Assembly (NCBI GenBank): GCA_964641895.1
Contig: CAZXLA010000003.1
Span: 1-61,263, forward strand
Length of the DNA: 61,263 nucleotides
Direction of reading: 5' to 3'
Origin: UBA2421 sp964641895
Lineage (GTDB): Bacteria > Planctomycetota > Phycisphaerae > Tepidisphaerales > Tepidisphaeraceae
The position numbers and the translations under genes are program-made. The notes below the pieces were generated by a model, which was given only the letters and a program-made list of their open reading frames with translations, was not told the origin of the DNA and did no database searches. Numbering within the stretch: the stretch's first letter is position 1; every line of letters begins with the position of its first letter. Below, piece after piece: positions 17,027 to 25,543 of the stretch.

Positions 17027-17269
17027 ATGCGTATTCCGTCCCTTCGTCATTTGTGCCTGGGTGGTTTGGTGTTAATCGGTGCCACCGTTTTCGGCGGCTG
17101 CACCACCCCGCCGATCGATTTCGGCTCGACGCCCGCCTACAGCTCCGCCGAGCGAGGGCGGATGATTTGGCGTAATTGGAACAATGAAGGCGCACAGATC
17201 ATCGACGACGTCGATAGCGCGCTGCTGCTGCGTCCGCAAAGCCGCATGACGATCTGGCACGTTCGCTGA
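17027..17269 (+). CDS. Small lipoprotein, unknown function
   Basis: An 80-residue protein with N-terminal signal MRIPSLRHLCLGGLVLIGA and lipobox VFGGC. The mature part is a short polar peptide with SSAERGRMIWRNW and DDVDSALLLRPQSRMT. AGGAAG lies 9-14 bases before the ATG at 17027, which decides the start. It is probably anchored to a membrane; I do not recognise the family. Confidence 0.7.
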   Translation: MRIPSLRHLCLGGLVLIGATVFGGCTTPPIDFGSTPAYSSAERGRMIWRNWNNEGAQIIDDVDSALLLRPQSRMTIWHVR

Positions 17270-17314
17270 TTTCCCGACTGTGGCGGCCGACAGCGGTTGA
17301 GCAATGTCGAAAGC

Positions 17315-17503
17315 CTACGATGCTTTCCGCAAGCGATTCGACCGCGACGCGTGCGTGCTGTGCATCCGCACTGATTGCTGCTGCGCTGCCAACAGGCGAT
17401 CGAGATACAGTCGCAACGAAGCCTCATCAAACCGCGAAAGAAATTGCGGCTGGGCGCCATGGTTGAACCGGCGAATTTCGTCGATGAGTTGACGTTTGGT
17501 CAT
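17315..17503 (-). CDS. Small conserved-looking protein, unknown function
   Basis: A 62-residue protein beginning MTKRQLIDEIRRFN, with FLSRFDEASLRLYLDRLLAAQQ. The amphipathic pattern LIDEIRR...FDE..LR.YLD resembles a family of short helical proteins I believe is common in planctomycetes, but I cannot name it. The frame continues to 17548; the ATG at 17503 was chosen because similarity of pattern begins there. It is convergent with the small lipoprotein gene. Confidence 0.55.
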   Translation of the reverse strand: MTKRQLIDEIRRFNHGAQPQFLSRFDEASLRLYLDRLLAAQQQSVRMHSTHASRSNRLRKAS

Positions 17504-17672
17504 AAGCTGCTTAGCTTCAAACAGGTGACAAACGACATCGGCTCGCACCGACGAGCAGTCAATCGGTACATCGGAAGACGCAACGCGTTTGCTTGAAGGT
17601 CGATAAGCCGGCGCCTGTGGTATGCGGCGGCGTTAGACGGGCCGGCTCCAGCGGAAGTTTGATATTGAAGCC

Positions 17673-18410
17673 ATGTCTCAACCCCCCACTCAACCCGCCG
17701 GCCAAGCGACTTCTGCTGATCCTCTTTCGTCGCTTTACCGAATGAGCAAGACCGCCGGGCTGGGCACCAGTGAATACCAGGCGGTGAACGTTGCCGGCGT
17801 GGTGGCGCTGGTCATCGGCTTGGTGAGTTTTGCGGCGAATTTTGATGCAGTGCTGCTCATTATTCCGCTCGCCGGGCTCATTGTCGGCGCGATCGCGCTG
17901 TATCAGATTCGCGGGAGCAACGGCACGCAAACCGGCACTTGGATGGCGATCGTGGGCATCCTGCTGAGCCTGGGCACAGGACTGTGGGCGGGAACGGCGC
18001 GCTACCGGGAAGCGGCCCGCACGTCGGCCGATCGCGTGGCGTTGGTAAAGCTGGTCGATGATCTTTGGCAAAACGCTCAGGGAGAAAAGTTAGAACAGGT
18101 GTACGGGCTGTTCACCGACACATTCCGCCAGCGCGTCGGCCGGGCTGAGTTTGATCGTCCGTGGAACACGTTTAAGGGTCGTTACGCGCTTAAACGGATC
18201 AGTTCTAACGGCCTGTTCGCGTTCGAAGACGATCAGGTGACGCAAGTGCGCGTAGCCTCCGGGCAACTGGTTGTTGAATTTGCCGATCCCGGTCTGCAGA
18301 CTGATCGTCCGCAGGCGCTGTTCACCTATCGCAACGGCCGCTGGGCGATCGAAACCATTCCAACCTACTATCCACCGCCCAAAGTTGAAGGCACCGCCGG
18401 GCCGCAGTAA
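17673..18410 (+). CDS. DUF4190-like membrane protein with C-terminal NTF2-like region
   Basis: A 245-residue protein with a Pro/Gln-rich N-terminus, then two or three transmembrane helices (about residues 40-110: AGVVALVIGLVSF, LLIIPLAGLIVGAIALYQI, WMAIVGILLSLGTG), as in DUF4190 proteins. The soluble C-terminal domain (about 115-235: DLWQNAQGEKLEQVYGLFT...FRQRVGRAEFDRPW) resembles DUF4864/NTF2-like accumulation domains. It is likely an inner-membrane protein facing the periplasm. Role unknown. Confidence 0.7.
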   Translation: MSQPPTQPAGQATSADPLSSLYRMSKTAGLGTSEYQAVNVAGVVALVIGLVSFAANFDAVLLIIPLAGLIVGAIALYQIRGSNGTQTGTWMAIVGILLSLGTGLWAGTARYREAARTSADRVALVKLVDDLWQNAQGEKLEQVYGLFTDTFRQRVGRAEFDRPWNTFKGRYALKRISSNGLFAFEDDQVTQVRVASGQLVVEFADPGLQTDRPQALFTYRNGRWAIETIPTYYPPPKVEGTAGPQ

Positions 18411-18640
18411 CCGGGCCAACGCATAGAGGCGGAATCACGAGCCGCGCGCGTGAGCGACCGGTCGCGCCGGGAATCGGGTCGCTTACGCTCGCCGTTCGTT
18501 CAAGCGTGGGCAGCCATTCGTCCGATAAACCATTGACGGAATGCAGCATCGCCGGGTGGCTCACCGTGTGAGCCGGTCTGGCCGATACCTCGATTATGCG
18601 CGATCGCCGCCGCGATCGGCTGGTTGTGAGGTTGGTCACC

Positions 18641-19894
18641 ATGATGCTGCGAAAAAACTATGTCCGCGTGCTGATCATTGCCGGCGGAGCCGTGCTGTGC
18701 GGTGCGAGTGGAATCGGTTGTTCGATGCCGGGCGGGAACGCGCCATCGGTATCGTATCAACCCCCCAGTGGGCCCGTGGACGCGATCGAAGCCATCGAGT
18801 CAACGCCACAATCCGAAGGCGGCGAAGCAGTGTTTGTGGGCAACCCGGCGCACCAGCTCTTTGACAACCCCGATCAAACTGAAGCCGTAATGCCGCTGGT
18901 GAACGTTTTTGGCGAATTCGGCCACGAGGCCGGCGCCGCACCCAAGTTCGGCCCCGGCGGGTTCGAGCAGGTGACGTTCATCGATGAAGGCTACGACAGC
19001 GACGTCGAAATAAGCCCGGACGGCAAATGGCTGGTGTTTGCCAGCACGCGGCACAACGAGCGGCCGGAGATTTATCTGCAGCGCGTGGGCGGATTGAGCG
19101 TCACGCAAATGACGACCGACAGCTCCGACGATGCGTTCCCCACGTTCAGCCCCGACGGCGCGAAGGTTGCGTTCTCGTCGACGCGCAACGGAAGCTGGGA
19201 CCTGTACATGATGGACCTCGACGGCCGAAACATCACGCAGCTCACCGCCAGCCCCATGCAGGAGCTGCACCCGACGTTCAGCCCCGACGGCACGCGGTTG
19301 GCATACTGCGTTACCGGCACGCGCAGCGGACAGTGGGAACTCTGGACGATCGATCTGCGCACGATGGAAAAGAAGATGATTGGATACGGGCTGTTCCCGT
19401 CGTGGTCGCCGAAGAAAGATAAAGATCAGATCGCGTTCCAGCGGGCGCGACAGCGCGGCAGTCGGTGGTTCAGCGTGTGGACGCTCGACTTAATCGATAG
19501 CGAAGCGCGCAGCGTGACGGAAGTAGCCGTAAGCGGCAATGCCGCGGTGGTGTCGCCGAGTTGGAGCATGGATGGCGCGATGCTGGCGTTCAGCACGATC
19601 GTCAACCCCGGCCTGAAAAAAGGCGTGCAAGTCAGTAGCCAAGGCGGCAGTCAGCAGGATGTGTGGGTGATTAACGCCGACGGCACCGGCCGTCGCAGGA
19701 TCACCGATGGAAATGGTGTAAACACCACGCCGACGTGGTCAAAGGACGGCAGAGTCTTCTTCGTTAGCGACCGTGGCGGGGCGGACGCGGTTTGGTCGGC
19801 CCGGATCGGCAACACGGCGGCGATCATGACGGCGGAGAAGAAACAAGAGAACGACCCGTTTGCGAATACGGATAAGCGGGAAGTAGGGCCTTGA
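18641..19894 (+). CDS. TolB-like beta-propeller lipoprotein
   Basis: A 417-residue predicted lipoprotein (signal VRVLIIAGGAVLCG, lipobox near GIGC) with several PD40/TolB propeller blades: DVEISPDGKWLVFASTR, FPTFSPDGAKVAFSSTRNG, HPTFSPDGTRLAYCV, SPSWSMDGAMLAFST and TPTWSKDGRVFFVSDRGG. TolB propellers usually mediate protein contacts at the outer membrane with Pal; no tolA, tolQ, tolR or pal lies here, so a stand-alone surface or periplasmic role is likely. The ATG at 18641 (or 18644) was chosen because the preceding Arg-rich codons are not signal-like. Confidence 0.8.
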   Translation: MMLRKNYVRVLIIAGGAVLCGASGIGCSMPGGNAPSVSYQPPSGPVDAIEAIESTPQSEGGEAVFVGNPAHQLFDNPDQTEAVMPLVNVFGEFGHEAGAAPKFGPGGFEQVTFIDEGYDSDVEISPDGKWLVFASTRHNERPEIYLQRVGGLSVTQMTTDSSDDAFPTFSPDGAKVAFSSTRNGSWDLYMMDLDGRNITQLTASPMQELHPTFSPDGTRLAYCVTGTRSGQWELWTIDLRTMEKKMIGYGLFPSWSPKKDKDQIAFQRARQRGSRWFSVWTLDLIDSEARSVTEVAVSGNAAVVSPSWSMDGAMLAFSTIVNPGLKKGVQVSSQGGSQQDVWVINADGTGRRRITDGNGVNTTPTWSKDGRVFFVSDRGGADAVWSARIGNTAAIMTAEKKQENDPFANTDKREVGP

Positions 19895-19896
19895 CC

Positions 19897-20063
19897 ACTC
19901 CCTCGCCGGCTACGCCGGGAGAGGGCCGGGGTGAGGGTTCTTGTGAGTGGATTGACGGCGTAGTTTGCCGATGCGTAATCGAGGAGCACTCGGCGAAGGT
20001 ACAGACTTTGGTTCGCCGAAAGAACCCCCTTCCTAACCCTCCCCCGGGGTACCGGGAGAGGGG
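19897..20063. repeat. Inverted pair of CTCTCCCGG-type repeats (family R9)
   Basis: The unit 19897-19942 (with GCCGGCTACGCCGGGAGAGGG) and the inverted unit 20019-20063 (with CCCCCGGGGTACCGGGAGAG) bracket about 75 bp. Both end or begin with GGGTTCTT/AAGAACCC. This is the dispersed CTCTCCCGG(..)CCGGGAGAGG family seen in many bacterial genomes. It lies between two lipoprotein genes. Confidence 0.75.
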
Positions 20064-20085
20064 ACCAGAGCTTCATGGACGAAGC

Positions 20086-20799
20086 ATGACCAATACGATG
20101 CGGAGCATCTTCGTTTTAGTGATGGTGGCCGTAACAGGATGCCGGGACGCCAAGCCGCAGTACGGCATTGAACGTCAACTGTTCCTGCCCGGCCAGCGCG
20201 TCCAGGTATGGGCGGTGGCGCCGGCGGGGAACCTGAGCGGGGTTCGCGACGTCGATCCGCTGTTGCAGGCGGACATCGTTTACCAGCAGTTGCAAGCGGT
20301 ACGCGGGGTGAAGGTGATTCCCGTCAATCGCGTCGTGGAGGTGTTTGCGAGCCTGCAGATAACGCAGGTGAGCAGCGACCAGCAGGCGGCGCTGGTGTGC
20401 GATCTGCTTGCCGCCGACGGGCTGATCGTGCCGACCGTGACGGCATACGACCCGTATAATCCGCCGAAACTCGGCGCTTCGATTCAACTGTTCGCCAAGC
20501 CTTCCAACTACGCCCGGCCGGAGGGGTTGGACCCTCGGGAACTGTCGCGAATGGCCTCGCCGGGCAACACCGAATCGCTTCCGGCGCAGGCGGGTTTGAT
20601 GCAAGTGGTTGGAATATATGACGCTGCCACCGGTTCTGTACGCGAGAAACTCGCCGAATATGCCGATGGTAGAAATGATCCGGCTGGTCCGCTGGGGTCG
20701 AAAGAGTATCGAGTAAGCATGGATCGCTACTGCGGTTTTGTTTACCACGACTTAATCGAGCAGTTGATGTTGAAGCTTCAGCGGTCCTCGGAAAAGTGA
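20086..20799 (+). CDS. Lipoprotein, GNA1162/CsgG-like (tentative)
   Basis: A 237-residue lipoprotein: ATG at 20086 gives MTNTMRSIFVLVMVAVTGC with the cysteine at residue 19. The body, with VWAVAPAGNLSGV, DPLLQADIVYQQLQAV, VIPVNRVVEVFA and LLAADGLIVPTVTAYDPYNPPKLG, resembles envelope lipoproteins of the GNA1162/CsgG type, which sense or assemble at the outer membrane. The frame extends to 19891, but the upstream codons are repeat R9. It follows the TolB-like lipoprotein on the same strand and precedes a 79-residue gene. Confidence 0.7.
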   Translation: MTNTMRSIFVLVMVAVTGCRDAKPQYGIERQLFLPGQRVQVWAVAPAGNLSGVRDVDPLLQADIVYQQLQAVRGVKVIPVNRVVEVFASLQITQVSSDQQAALVCDLLAADGLIVPTVTAYDPYNPPKLGASIQLFAKPSNYARPEGLDPRELSRMASPGNTESLPAQAGLMQVVGIYDAATGSVREKLAEYADGRNDPAGPLGSKEYRVSMDRYCGFVYHDLIEQLMLKLQRSSEK

Positions 20800-20815
20800 A
20801 AGGCAGCGAGCGTCC

Positions 20816-21055
20816 ATGGCGCAAACCGTCAAGTCGCAATCCACCACACGCATGCTCAGCCTGGTCAAGGGCAGCGAGCAGTTCTGCTTCCGGTACGAAA
20901 CCGGCCAGGAAGCCAAAGTGCTTGATGCGCTGGTGGACATGGTGCATCGCCGTGACGTTGCCTTCGACTGGTTTGATGCCGCGGTGCTCAGTCATCAGCT
21001 CGGCCGACATTTGGCCAAAGAATTGAAGGGCCTTTTGCCGAAGAAAGCTTCGTAA
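20816..21055 (+). CDS. Small conserved-looking cytoplasmic protein
   Basis: A 79-residue protein (MAQTVKSQSTTRMLSLVKG...FRYETGQEAKVLDALVDMV...HLAKELKGLLPKKAS) starting 17 bp after the lipoprotein stop, so probably co-transcribed. The segment EQFCFRYETGQEAKVLDALVDM is compact and amphipathic. I do not recognise a named family. No signal peptide is present. Confidence 0.6.
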   Translation: MAQTVKSQSTTRMLSLVKGSEQFCFRYETGQEAKVLDALVDMVHRRDVAFDWFDAAVLSHQLGRHLAKELKGLLPKKAS

Positions 21056-21202
21056 GTTATCGGAAGACGTTCGTTTCGGATCGATGATTCGATAACGACA
21101 GATCGTGAGACGAGGATCGGCTCGCGAGTGGGCCGCACGCCTGGCGAAAGCCGGCGCTGCGGCAGGTGTGAACGGTCGGCAAATCAGCCGCATCAACCCA
21201 TC

Positions 21203-22258
21203 ATGAATAGCGCACCAGCCGCTCCCGTCGCTTCGGCGACCGCAAAAATTTTCGCGCCGCTCGTCCGGCAGTTCCTGGACTTTCTCAAACTCGAGAAACA
21301 CTTCAGCGACTACACCGTGAAGAGCTACGGCGCAGACCTCATTCAATTCTGCCAGTTCCTCAGCGGAGAGATCGGCGGGGAGCACGCACAGGCGGCCCGC
21401 AGCAACGGCATCGCCGAACTGGCGATCGACGATAAACTCGCCAAAGTCGAACCCCTGGGCGTGCGCGAATTTCTCGCGTACCTCTACGGGCAGAACTACA
21501 CCAAAAGCACAACCGCCCGAAAGCTCGCGACCCTGCGCAGCTTCTACAAATACCTGATTCGCCGCGGGTTGGTGAGCATTAACCCGCTCAGCACGATCCG
21601 CACGCCGAAGCAGGAAAAGCGGCTGCCGAGGTGCCTCGACCTCGAGCAGGTTCAAAAACTGCTCGAAGCCCCCGGCGACGCCGACCTGCTCAGCGCGCGT
21701 GATCGGGCCATGCTCGAAGTGCTCTACTCCAGCGGCATTCGCGTGAGCGAACTGGTCGACCTGGAAATGAGCGACCTCGATTTGGTCGAAGGCGTCCTGC
21801 GTATCCGCGGCAAAGGTCGGAAGGATCGTCTCACTCCGATCGGCAGTCAGGCGATTAAAGCGCTGCAGCGATACTTTGAGCTGCGCCAGCTCGACCATAA
21901 GAGCCAGAACGGGTCGTCGACGCAGCGCGTGTTCCTCAACAAGCACGGCGAATCGCTCAGCACGCGATCCGTCCGCCGCAAGCTCGATAAGTATTTGATG
22001 ATGGCCGGGCTTGATCCCGGAATCAGCCCGCACACGCTGCGTCACAGCTTCGCAACGCATTTGCTCAACAACGGCGCCGACCTGCGCAGCGTGCAGGAAC
22101 TGCTGGGCCACCAGAGCCTGAGCACGACGCAGATCTATACGCACCTGTCGACCACCCGCATGAAGCAGGTGTACGATCACGCACACCCAAGGGCCGGATC
22201 AGATCCGATTCCGCACCCCGCGTCGCCGTCGACGATCTATCCTGCCAAGGCCGGATAA
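21203..22258 (+). CDS. Tyrosine recombinase XerC/XerD
   Basis: A 351-residue site-specific recombinase. The N-terminal SAM-like core-binding domain (FLDFLKLEKHFSDYTVKSY...ARKLATLRSFYKYL) is followed by the catalytic domain with SSGIRVSELVDLE (Arg), GKGRKDRLTPI (Lys), PHTLRHSFATHLL (His-Arg), LGHQSLSTTQIYTHL (His, Tyr nucleophile). Length is slightly above the roughly 300 of XerC/D because of an insert at residues 55-80 and a Pro-rich tail. No phage genes surround it, so a chromosome-dimer-resolution role is more likely than an integrase. ATG at 21203. Confidence 0.9.
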   Translation: MNSAPAAPVASATAKIFAPLVRQFLDFLKLEKHFSDYTVKSYGADLIQFCQFLSGEIGGEHAQAARSNGIAELAIDDKLAKVEPLGVREFLAYLYGQNYTKSTTARKLATLRSFYKYLIRRGLVSINPLSTIRTPKQEKRLPRCLDLEQVQKLLEAPGDADLLSARDRAMLEVLYSSGIRVSELVDLEMSDLDLVEGVLRIRGKGRKDRLTPIGSQAIKALQRYFELRQLDHKSQNGSSTQRVFLNKHGESLSTRSVRRKLDKYLMMAGLDPGISPHTLRHSFATHLLNNGADLRSVQELLGHQSLSTTQIYTHLSTTRMKQVYDHAHPRAGSDPIPHPASPSTIYPAKAG

Positions 22259-22291
22259 CCCGTCGATAACAAAAATCAGGGAAGCGAACGC

Positions 22292-22319
22292 CGGCACGAA
22301 TCTTCATCGATTCGTGCCG
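22292..22319. terminator. Bidirectional hairpin terminator between xer and nuclease genes
   Basis: A perfect 11 bp stem (CGGCACGAATC / GATTCGTGCCG) with a 6-base loop lies between two convergent genes, 33 bases after the recombinase stop and 26 before the nuclease stop. T-runs are weak on both strands, so Rho-independent efficiency is uncertain. Confidence 0.6.
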
Positions 22320-22344
22320 CGTCGTTTCAATGCAAGGATGCGAA

Positions 22345-22950
22345 CTATCTCGATCGCAGCCACTCCAGCCGCCACGCGGGCATTTTGTCGTCCGTCATTT
22401 CATCCCACATTCCCCGCGCCTTGCCGCGGGCTTCGTTTTCGATCTGGTCAAACTGCTGGCGATACGTGTGTTTGAAGCGCCGATCCGAAAACCCGCGGCC
22501 GTCGCGGATCACGTTGGCGTTTACCAGATCGGTATCGGTGAGATACACATAGGCCAGCAAGCGCCCTTCGAGGTTGCGGGTCTGCGTGCCGTCGAGCTTG
22601 AGGAGCACCACATTGTCTTTGAGTCGGCTGGTGAGATACCCGGCCGATTCCTTCGAATAATGCGCATCGGGCCAGTCGGGTGCATCCACCCCGAGCAGGG
22701 CAACGCGCGTCCGCGGTTCGTCGGCGATGACCAGCGTAGCGCCGTCGATGATATCGACGACGGTGTATCGCCGGCCGTCGAACCGACGATCCCCTATTCG
22801 ACTTCCCAAGAGCAGCCATCCGGCCAGGACGAGCAAAATAATAAAAGTAATGACAACGGTTCCCAGCACCCTGACCCGCCGGTGCGCCCCGACCCGCAGC
22901 GCGACCCATTCCGCATCACGCTTGGGATGGGTTGATGACTTGCTGACCAT
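22345..22950 (-). CDS. Thermonuclease (SNase)-family protein, membrane-anchored
   Basis: A 201-residue protein. A single transmembrane helix (about residues 29-49: GTVVITFIILLVLAGWLLL) precedes a staphylococcal-nuclease-like domain with VDIIDGATLVI, RVALLGVDAPDWPDAHYSKES and EGRLLAYVYLTDTDLVNANVIRDG. The catalytic Asp/Arg/Glu/Arg set is partly visible (DGATL, TRVALLGVDAP, EGRLLA). It is likely anchored at the inner membrane with the domain outside the cytoplasm. It lies 60 bp downstream of lysC, on the same strand. Confidence 0.8.
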   Translation of the reverse strand: MVSKSSTHPKRDAEWVALRVGAHRRVRVLGTVVITFIILLVLAGWLLLGSRIGDRRFDGRRYTVVDIIDGATLVIADEPRTRVALLGVDAPDWPDAHYSKESAGYLTSRLKDNVVLLKLDGTQTRNLEGRLLAYVYLTDTDLVNANVIRDGRGFSDRRFKHTYRQQFDQIENEARGKARGMWDEMTDDKMPAWRLEWLRSR

Positions 22951-22976
22951 GCAACTGCCATCCGAAGAATCGGAAA

Positions 22977-22996
22977 CACAGACAGGAATGTCTGTG
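22977..22996. repeat. Palindrome CACAGACAGGAATGTCTGTG
   Basis: Near-perfect inverted repeat in the 60 bp spacer between lysC stop and the nuclease start. Flanking GAAA...CCAC resembles a dispersed intergenic repeat; it could serve as a weak terminator for lysC. Confidence 0.55.
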
Positions 22997-23010
22997 CCAC
23001 CGCAGTGCGA

Positions 23011-24252
23011 TTACCGCGCTTTCTCAAGTTCAAACGCGTCATGCACCAGTTGCAGCGCGCGGTGCCCGTCTTCCTTCTTGATGATGCAACTGATTTTGAT
23101 CTCGCTGGTGGTGATGTTCTCGATGTTGATTTTGCTGTCGGCCAGCGCCTCAAACATGCGCTTGGCCACGCCGGTGTGTGTGCGCATGCCCACACCCACC
23201 ACGCTGACTTTGCACAGGTCGTCGCGGAAGATCGCGCGCGTTTTTCCGCCAAGGTCGGCGACGAGTTTGTCGACCACGGGGCGGATGTCGCCCACGTCGC
23301 CGTGCTCGACGGTAAAGCTGATGAACGCGGTGCCGTTGTCGTTCACGGTTTGAATGATGTCGTCGACGACGATATTGGCCGTCGCGATTTCCGAAAATAT
23401 CTTCGCCGCCACGCCCGGCTTATCGGGCACCTCTTTGATGGTGACCGCCACTAAGTCTTTCTTGAGCGCCGCGCCCGATACCACGATGTGTTCCATATTC
23501 CTCGTCTCCGCCATGATCCACGTGCCTTCTTTATCGTTCTGGCTGTTGCGAACGTGGATCTTCACATTGTACCGCTTGGCGAACTCAATGGCCCGGGTCT
23601 GCAGCACCGACGCGCCCAAACCAGAGAGTTCCAGCATTTCATCATAACTGATTCGGTCGATTTTGCGGGCCTTCTTCACGATTCTCGGGTCGGCGGTGAA
23701 GATGCCGTCTACGTCGGTGTAGTTTTCGCAAACCTCCGCCCCCAGTACCGCGCCCAGCGCCACGAGCGTGGCATTGCTGCCGCCCCGACCCAGCGTGGTA
23801 AAATCCCCTTCGGGGGTGACCCCCTGAAAGCCCGCGACGATGACGATTTTGCCCGCCTTAAGCTGGTCAAAAACGCGCTGTTTGTTGATGGACTGAATGC
23901 GTGCTTTGCTGAACGAGTAGTCGGTCAGCAGCCCGATCTGCCCGCCGGTGAAGCTGATCGCCTCAAGTCCCTGTGCGTGAATGGCCATGGCGATGAGCGC
24001 GATCGTCACCTGCTCGCCGGTGGCCAATAGCTGATCCATTTCGCGTTTGGGCGGGTCGATCTTGCAGTCGCCGTACTCGCATACTTCTTTGGCGAGCTGA
24101 ATAAGGTCATCTGTGGTGTTGCCCATGGCACTGACGACGACCACCACCTCATTGCCCGCGTGGCGCGCCGCAATCGCCCGCGCCGCCGCGCGGTGAATCC
24201 GCTGGGCGTCCGCGACGCTGCTGCCCCCGAACTTTTGAACCATTAAACCCAT
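23011..24252 (-). CDS. lysC: Aspartate kinase
   Basis: A 413-residue aspartokinase, the first step of the aspartate-family pathway (Lys, Thr, Met). It has the N-terminal VQKFGGSSVADAQRI, a kinase core with LGRGGSNATLVALGAVLGAEVCENYTDVDGIFTADPR, and two C-terminal ACT domains (VTIKEVPDKPGVAAKIF, VSVVGVGMRTHTGVAKRMF) for lysine or threonine feedback. The ATG at 24252 gives MGLMVQKFGG; a second ATG at 24243 is also plausible. The frame is open to 24447, but those residues overlap divergent hisH and are not family-like. Confidence 0.95.
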   Translation of the reverse strand: MGLMVQKFGGSSVADAQRIHRAAARAIAARHAGNEVVVVVSAMGNTTDDLIQLAKEVCEYGDCKIDPPKREMDQLLATGEQVTIALIAMAIHAQGLEAISFTGGQIGLLTDYSFSKARIQSINKQRVFDQLKAGKIVIVAGFQGVTPEGDFTTLGRGGSNATLVALGAVLGAEVCENYTDVDGIFTADPRIVKKARKIDRISYDEMLELSGLGASVLQTRAIEFAKRYNVKIHVRNSQNDKEGTWIMAETRNMEHIVVSGAALKKDLVAVTIKEVPDKPGVAAKIFSEIATANIVVDDIIQTVNDNGTAFISFTVEHGDVGDIRPVVDKLVADLGGKTRAIFRDDLCKVSVVGVGMRTHTGVAKRMFEALADSKINIENITTSEIKISCIIKKEDGHRALQLVHDAFELEKAR

Positions 24253-24361
24253 GGTGTTGCTTGGCGCTGTCCAGAATTTGCGAGCGGCGAATGATAGTGG
24301 GGGGTATGCCACGGTACAACGGACATGCCGAATCGTTCGAATCTGGCTCGCCGCGTCATTT

Positions 24362-25045
24362 ATGCCGCATGGTGAACTGTCATCGGCACTTCCGCTATCG
24401 TTCGCCGGCTGTATTCTCTCTGCGATCGGCCCGACCATTTCCATCATCGACTACGGCATGGCCAACCTTCGCTCGGTGCAGAAAGCGTTCGAGCGCAACG
24501 GTTGTGCTGCACAGATCATTTCGACACCCGATGAAATTCGTCGGGCCGACCGGTTGGTGCTGCCGGGGGTCGGGGCGATCGCCGATGCACTGCAGACCCT
24601 TCGCAGCCGCGGTTTGGATGAGCCGATTCTGTCACATATCGCCGCCGGGCGGCCGTTTCTGGGGATTTGCCTGGGGCTGCAGATGCTCTTCGACGTCGGC
24701 TACGAAGACGGCGAACACCGCGGGCTGGGGGTGTTCCGTGGGAGTTGCGTGCGGTTTGATGTCGATACGACCCTTGGCCTGAAGGTGCCGCACATGGGGT
24801 GGAATCAATTGGCGTTCAAGACGCAATCGCCATTGCTGCGCGGGCTGGATGATGGCTGCAACGTCTACTTCGTCCACGGCTATCATGCGGTTCCCGCCGC
24901 CGATTCGATCATCGCCACCACGACCGATTATGGCGGGCCGTTCGTCAGCAGCATCTGGAAAGACAACGTCGTCGCGACGCAGTTTCACCCGGAGAAGAGT
25001 CAGGCGGTGGGATTGAAGATGCTCGAGAACTTCGCACGGATGTAG
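24362..25045 (+). CDS. hisH: Imidazole glycerol phosphate synthase, glutamine amidotransferase subunit
   Basis: HisH supplies ammonia from glutamine to HisF in histidine biosynthesis. The triad is visible: Cys in PFLGICLGLQMLF, His and Glu in TQFHPEKSQAVG, plus the family start IIDYGMANLRSVQKAF. The ATG at 24362 gives 227 residues with a 25-residue leader before SIIDYG, longer than usual; no closer ATG, GTG or TTG is in frame, so the true start may be this ATG or a rarer codon. No hisF or other his gene is in the window. Confidence 0.88.
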   Translation: MPHGELSSALPLSFAGCILSAIGPTISIIDYGMANLRSVQKAFERNGCAAQIISTPDEIRRADRLVLPGVGAIADALQTLRSRGLDEPILSHIAAGRPFLGICLGLQMLFDVGYEDGEHRGLGVFRGSCVRFDVDTTLGLKVPHMGWNQLAFKTQSPLLRGLDDGCNVYFVHGYHAVPAADSIIATTTDYGGPFVSSIWKDNVVATQFHPEKSQAVGLKMLENFARM

Positions 25046-25062
25046 CAAAAGACCCCGGTCGG

Positions 25063-25533
25063 TCAAATCAGCGATCGCGCCTTCTGCCATGCTTCGGGGT
25101 ATAGCTTTGGATACCATTGGTACAGCATGAAATAGATCAAGACGCCCGTGATCGACACATAAAACCAGATGCCGAGTGTCCAGGGCGCGATCTTTCGGTG
25201 GGCCACCCAGTTTCGTTTGAACGCACGAGACACTGTGATCGAAACCATCGGTACAAGTACGATCGCCAGAATCAAGTGTGGGAACAGCACAATGTAGAGG
25301 TAAACGAACCGATACCAGCCCGCCGGAATGCCGCTGCTGATCTCTCCGTGGAGGAGCTTGCTGGTCACGTAGGTAGTCAGGAAGAGCAACTCTGTCGCAA
25401 TCGCCGCCGACATGGTCCAGCCGTGGGCGGCGTATTTTCGCTTTTTGATCAGAATTAAGCCGATCACCAGCAGCACGGTGCAGGCGCCGTTCAGGATGCA
25501 GTTGATTAGCGCGAATGTTTCTTTGTCGGGCAT
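25063..25533 (-). CDS. DUF420 (CtaM-like) membrane protein
   Basis: A 156-residue inner-membrane protein with about four transmembrane helices (LINCILNGACTVLLVIGLILI, MSAAIATELLFLTTYV, YLYIVLFPHLILAIVLV, LGIWFYVSITGVLIYFML). The HGWTMSAA and FPHLILAIV histidines match DUF420/CtaM proteins linked to cytochrome oxidase assembly. It is last in a three-gene minus-strand cluster with ABC-2 permease and SCO1, spaced 10-13 bp. Confidence 0.8.
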   Translation of the reverse strand: MPDKETFALINCILNGACTVLLVIGLILIKKRKYAAHGWTMSAAIATELLFLTTYVTSKLLHGEISSGIPAGWYRFVYLYIVLFPHLILAIVLVPMVSITVSRAFKRNWVAHRKIAPWTLGIWFYVSITGVLIYFMLYQWYPKLYPEAWQKARSLI

Positions 25534-25543
25534 GGAATTACAG

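Noticed and set aside
20324..22186. 620-codon minus-strand open frame over the lipoprotein and Xer genes
   Set aside because: Antisense to the recombinase with intact catalytic residues; no motif support.
21203..22258. Integrated mobile element marked by the tyrosine recombinase
   Set aside because: No tRNA, att-like direct repeats or phage/plasmid genes flank it; a Xer housekeeping function is more economical.
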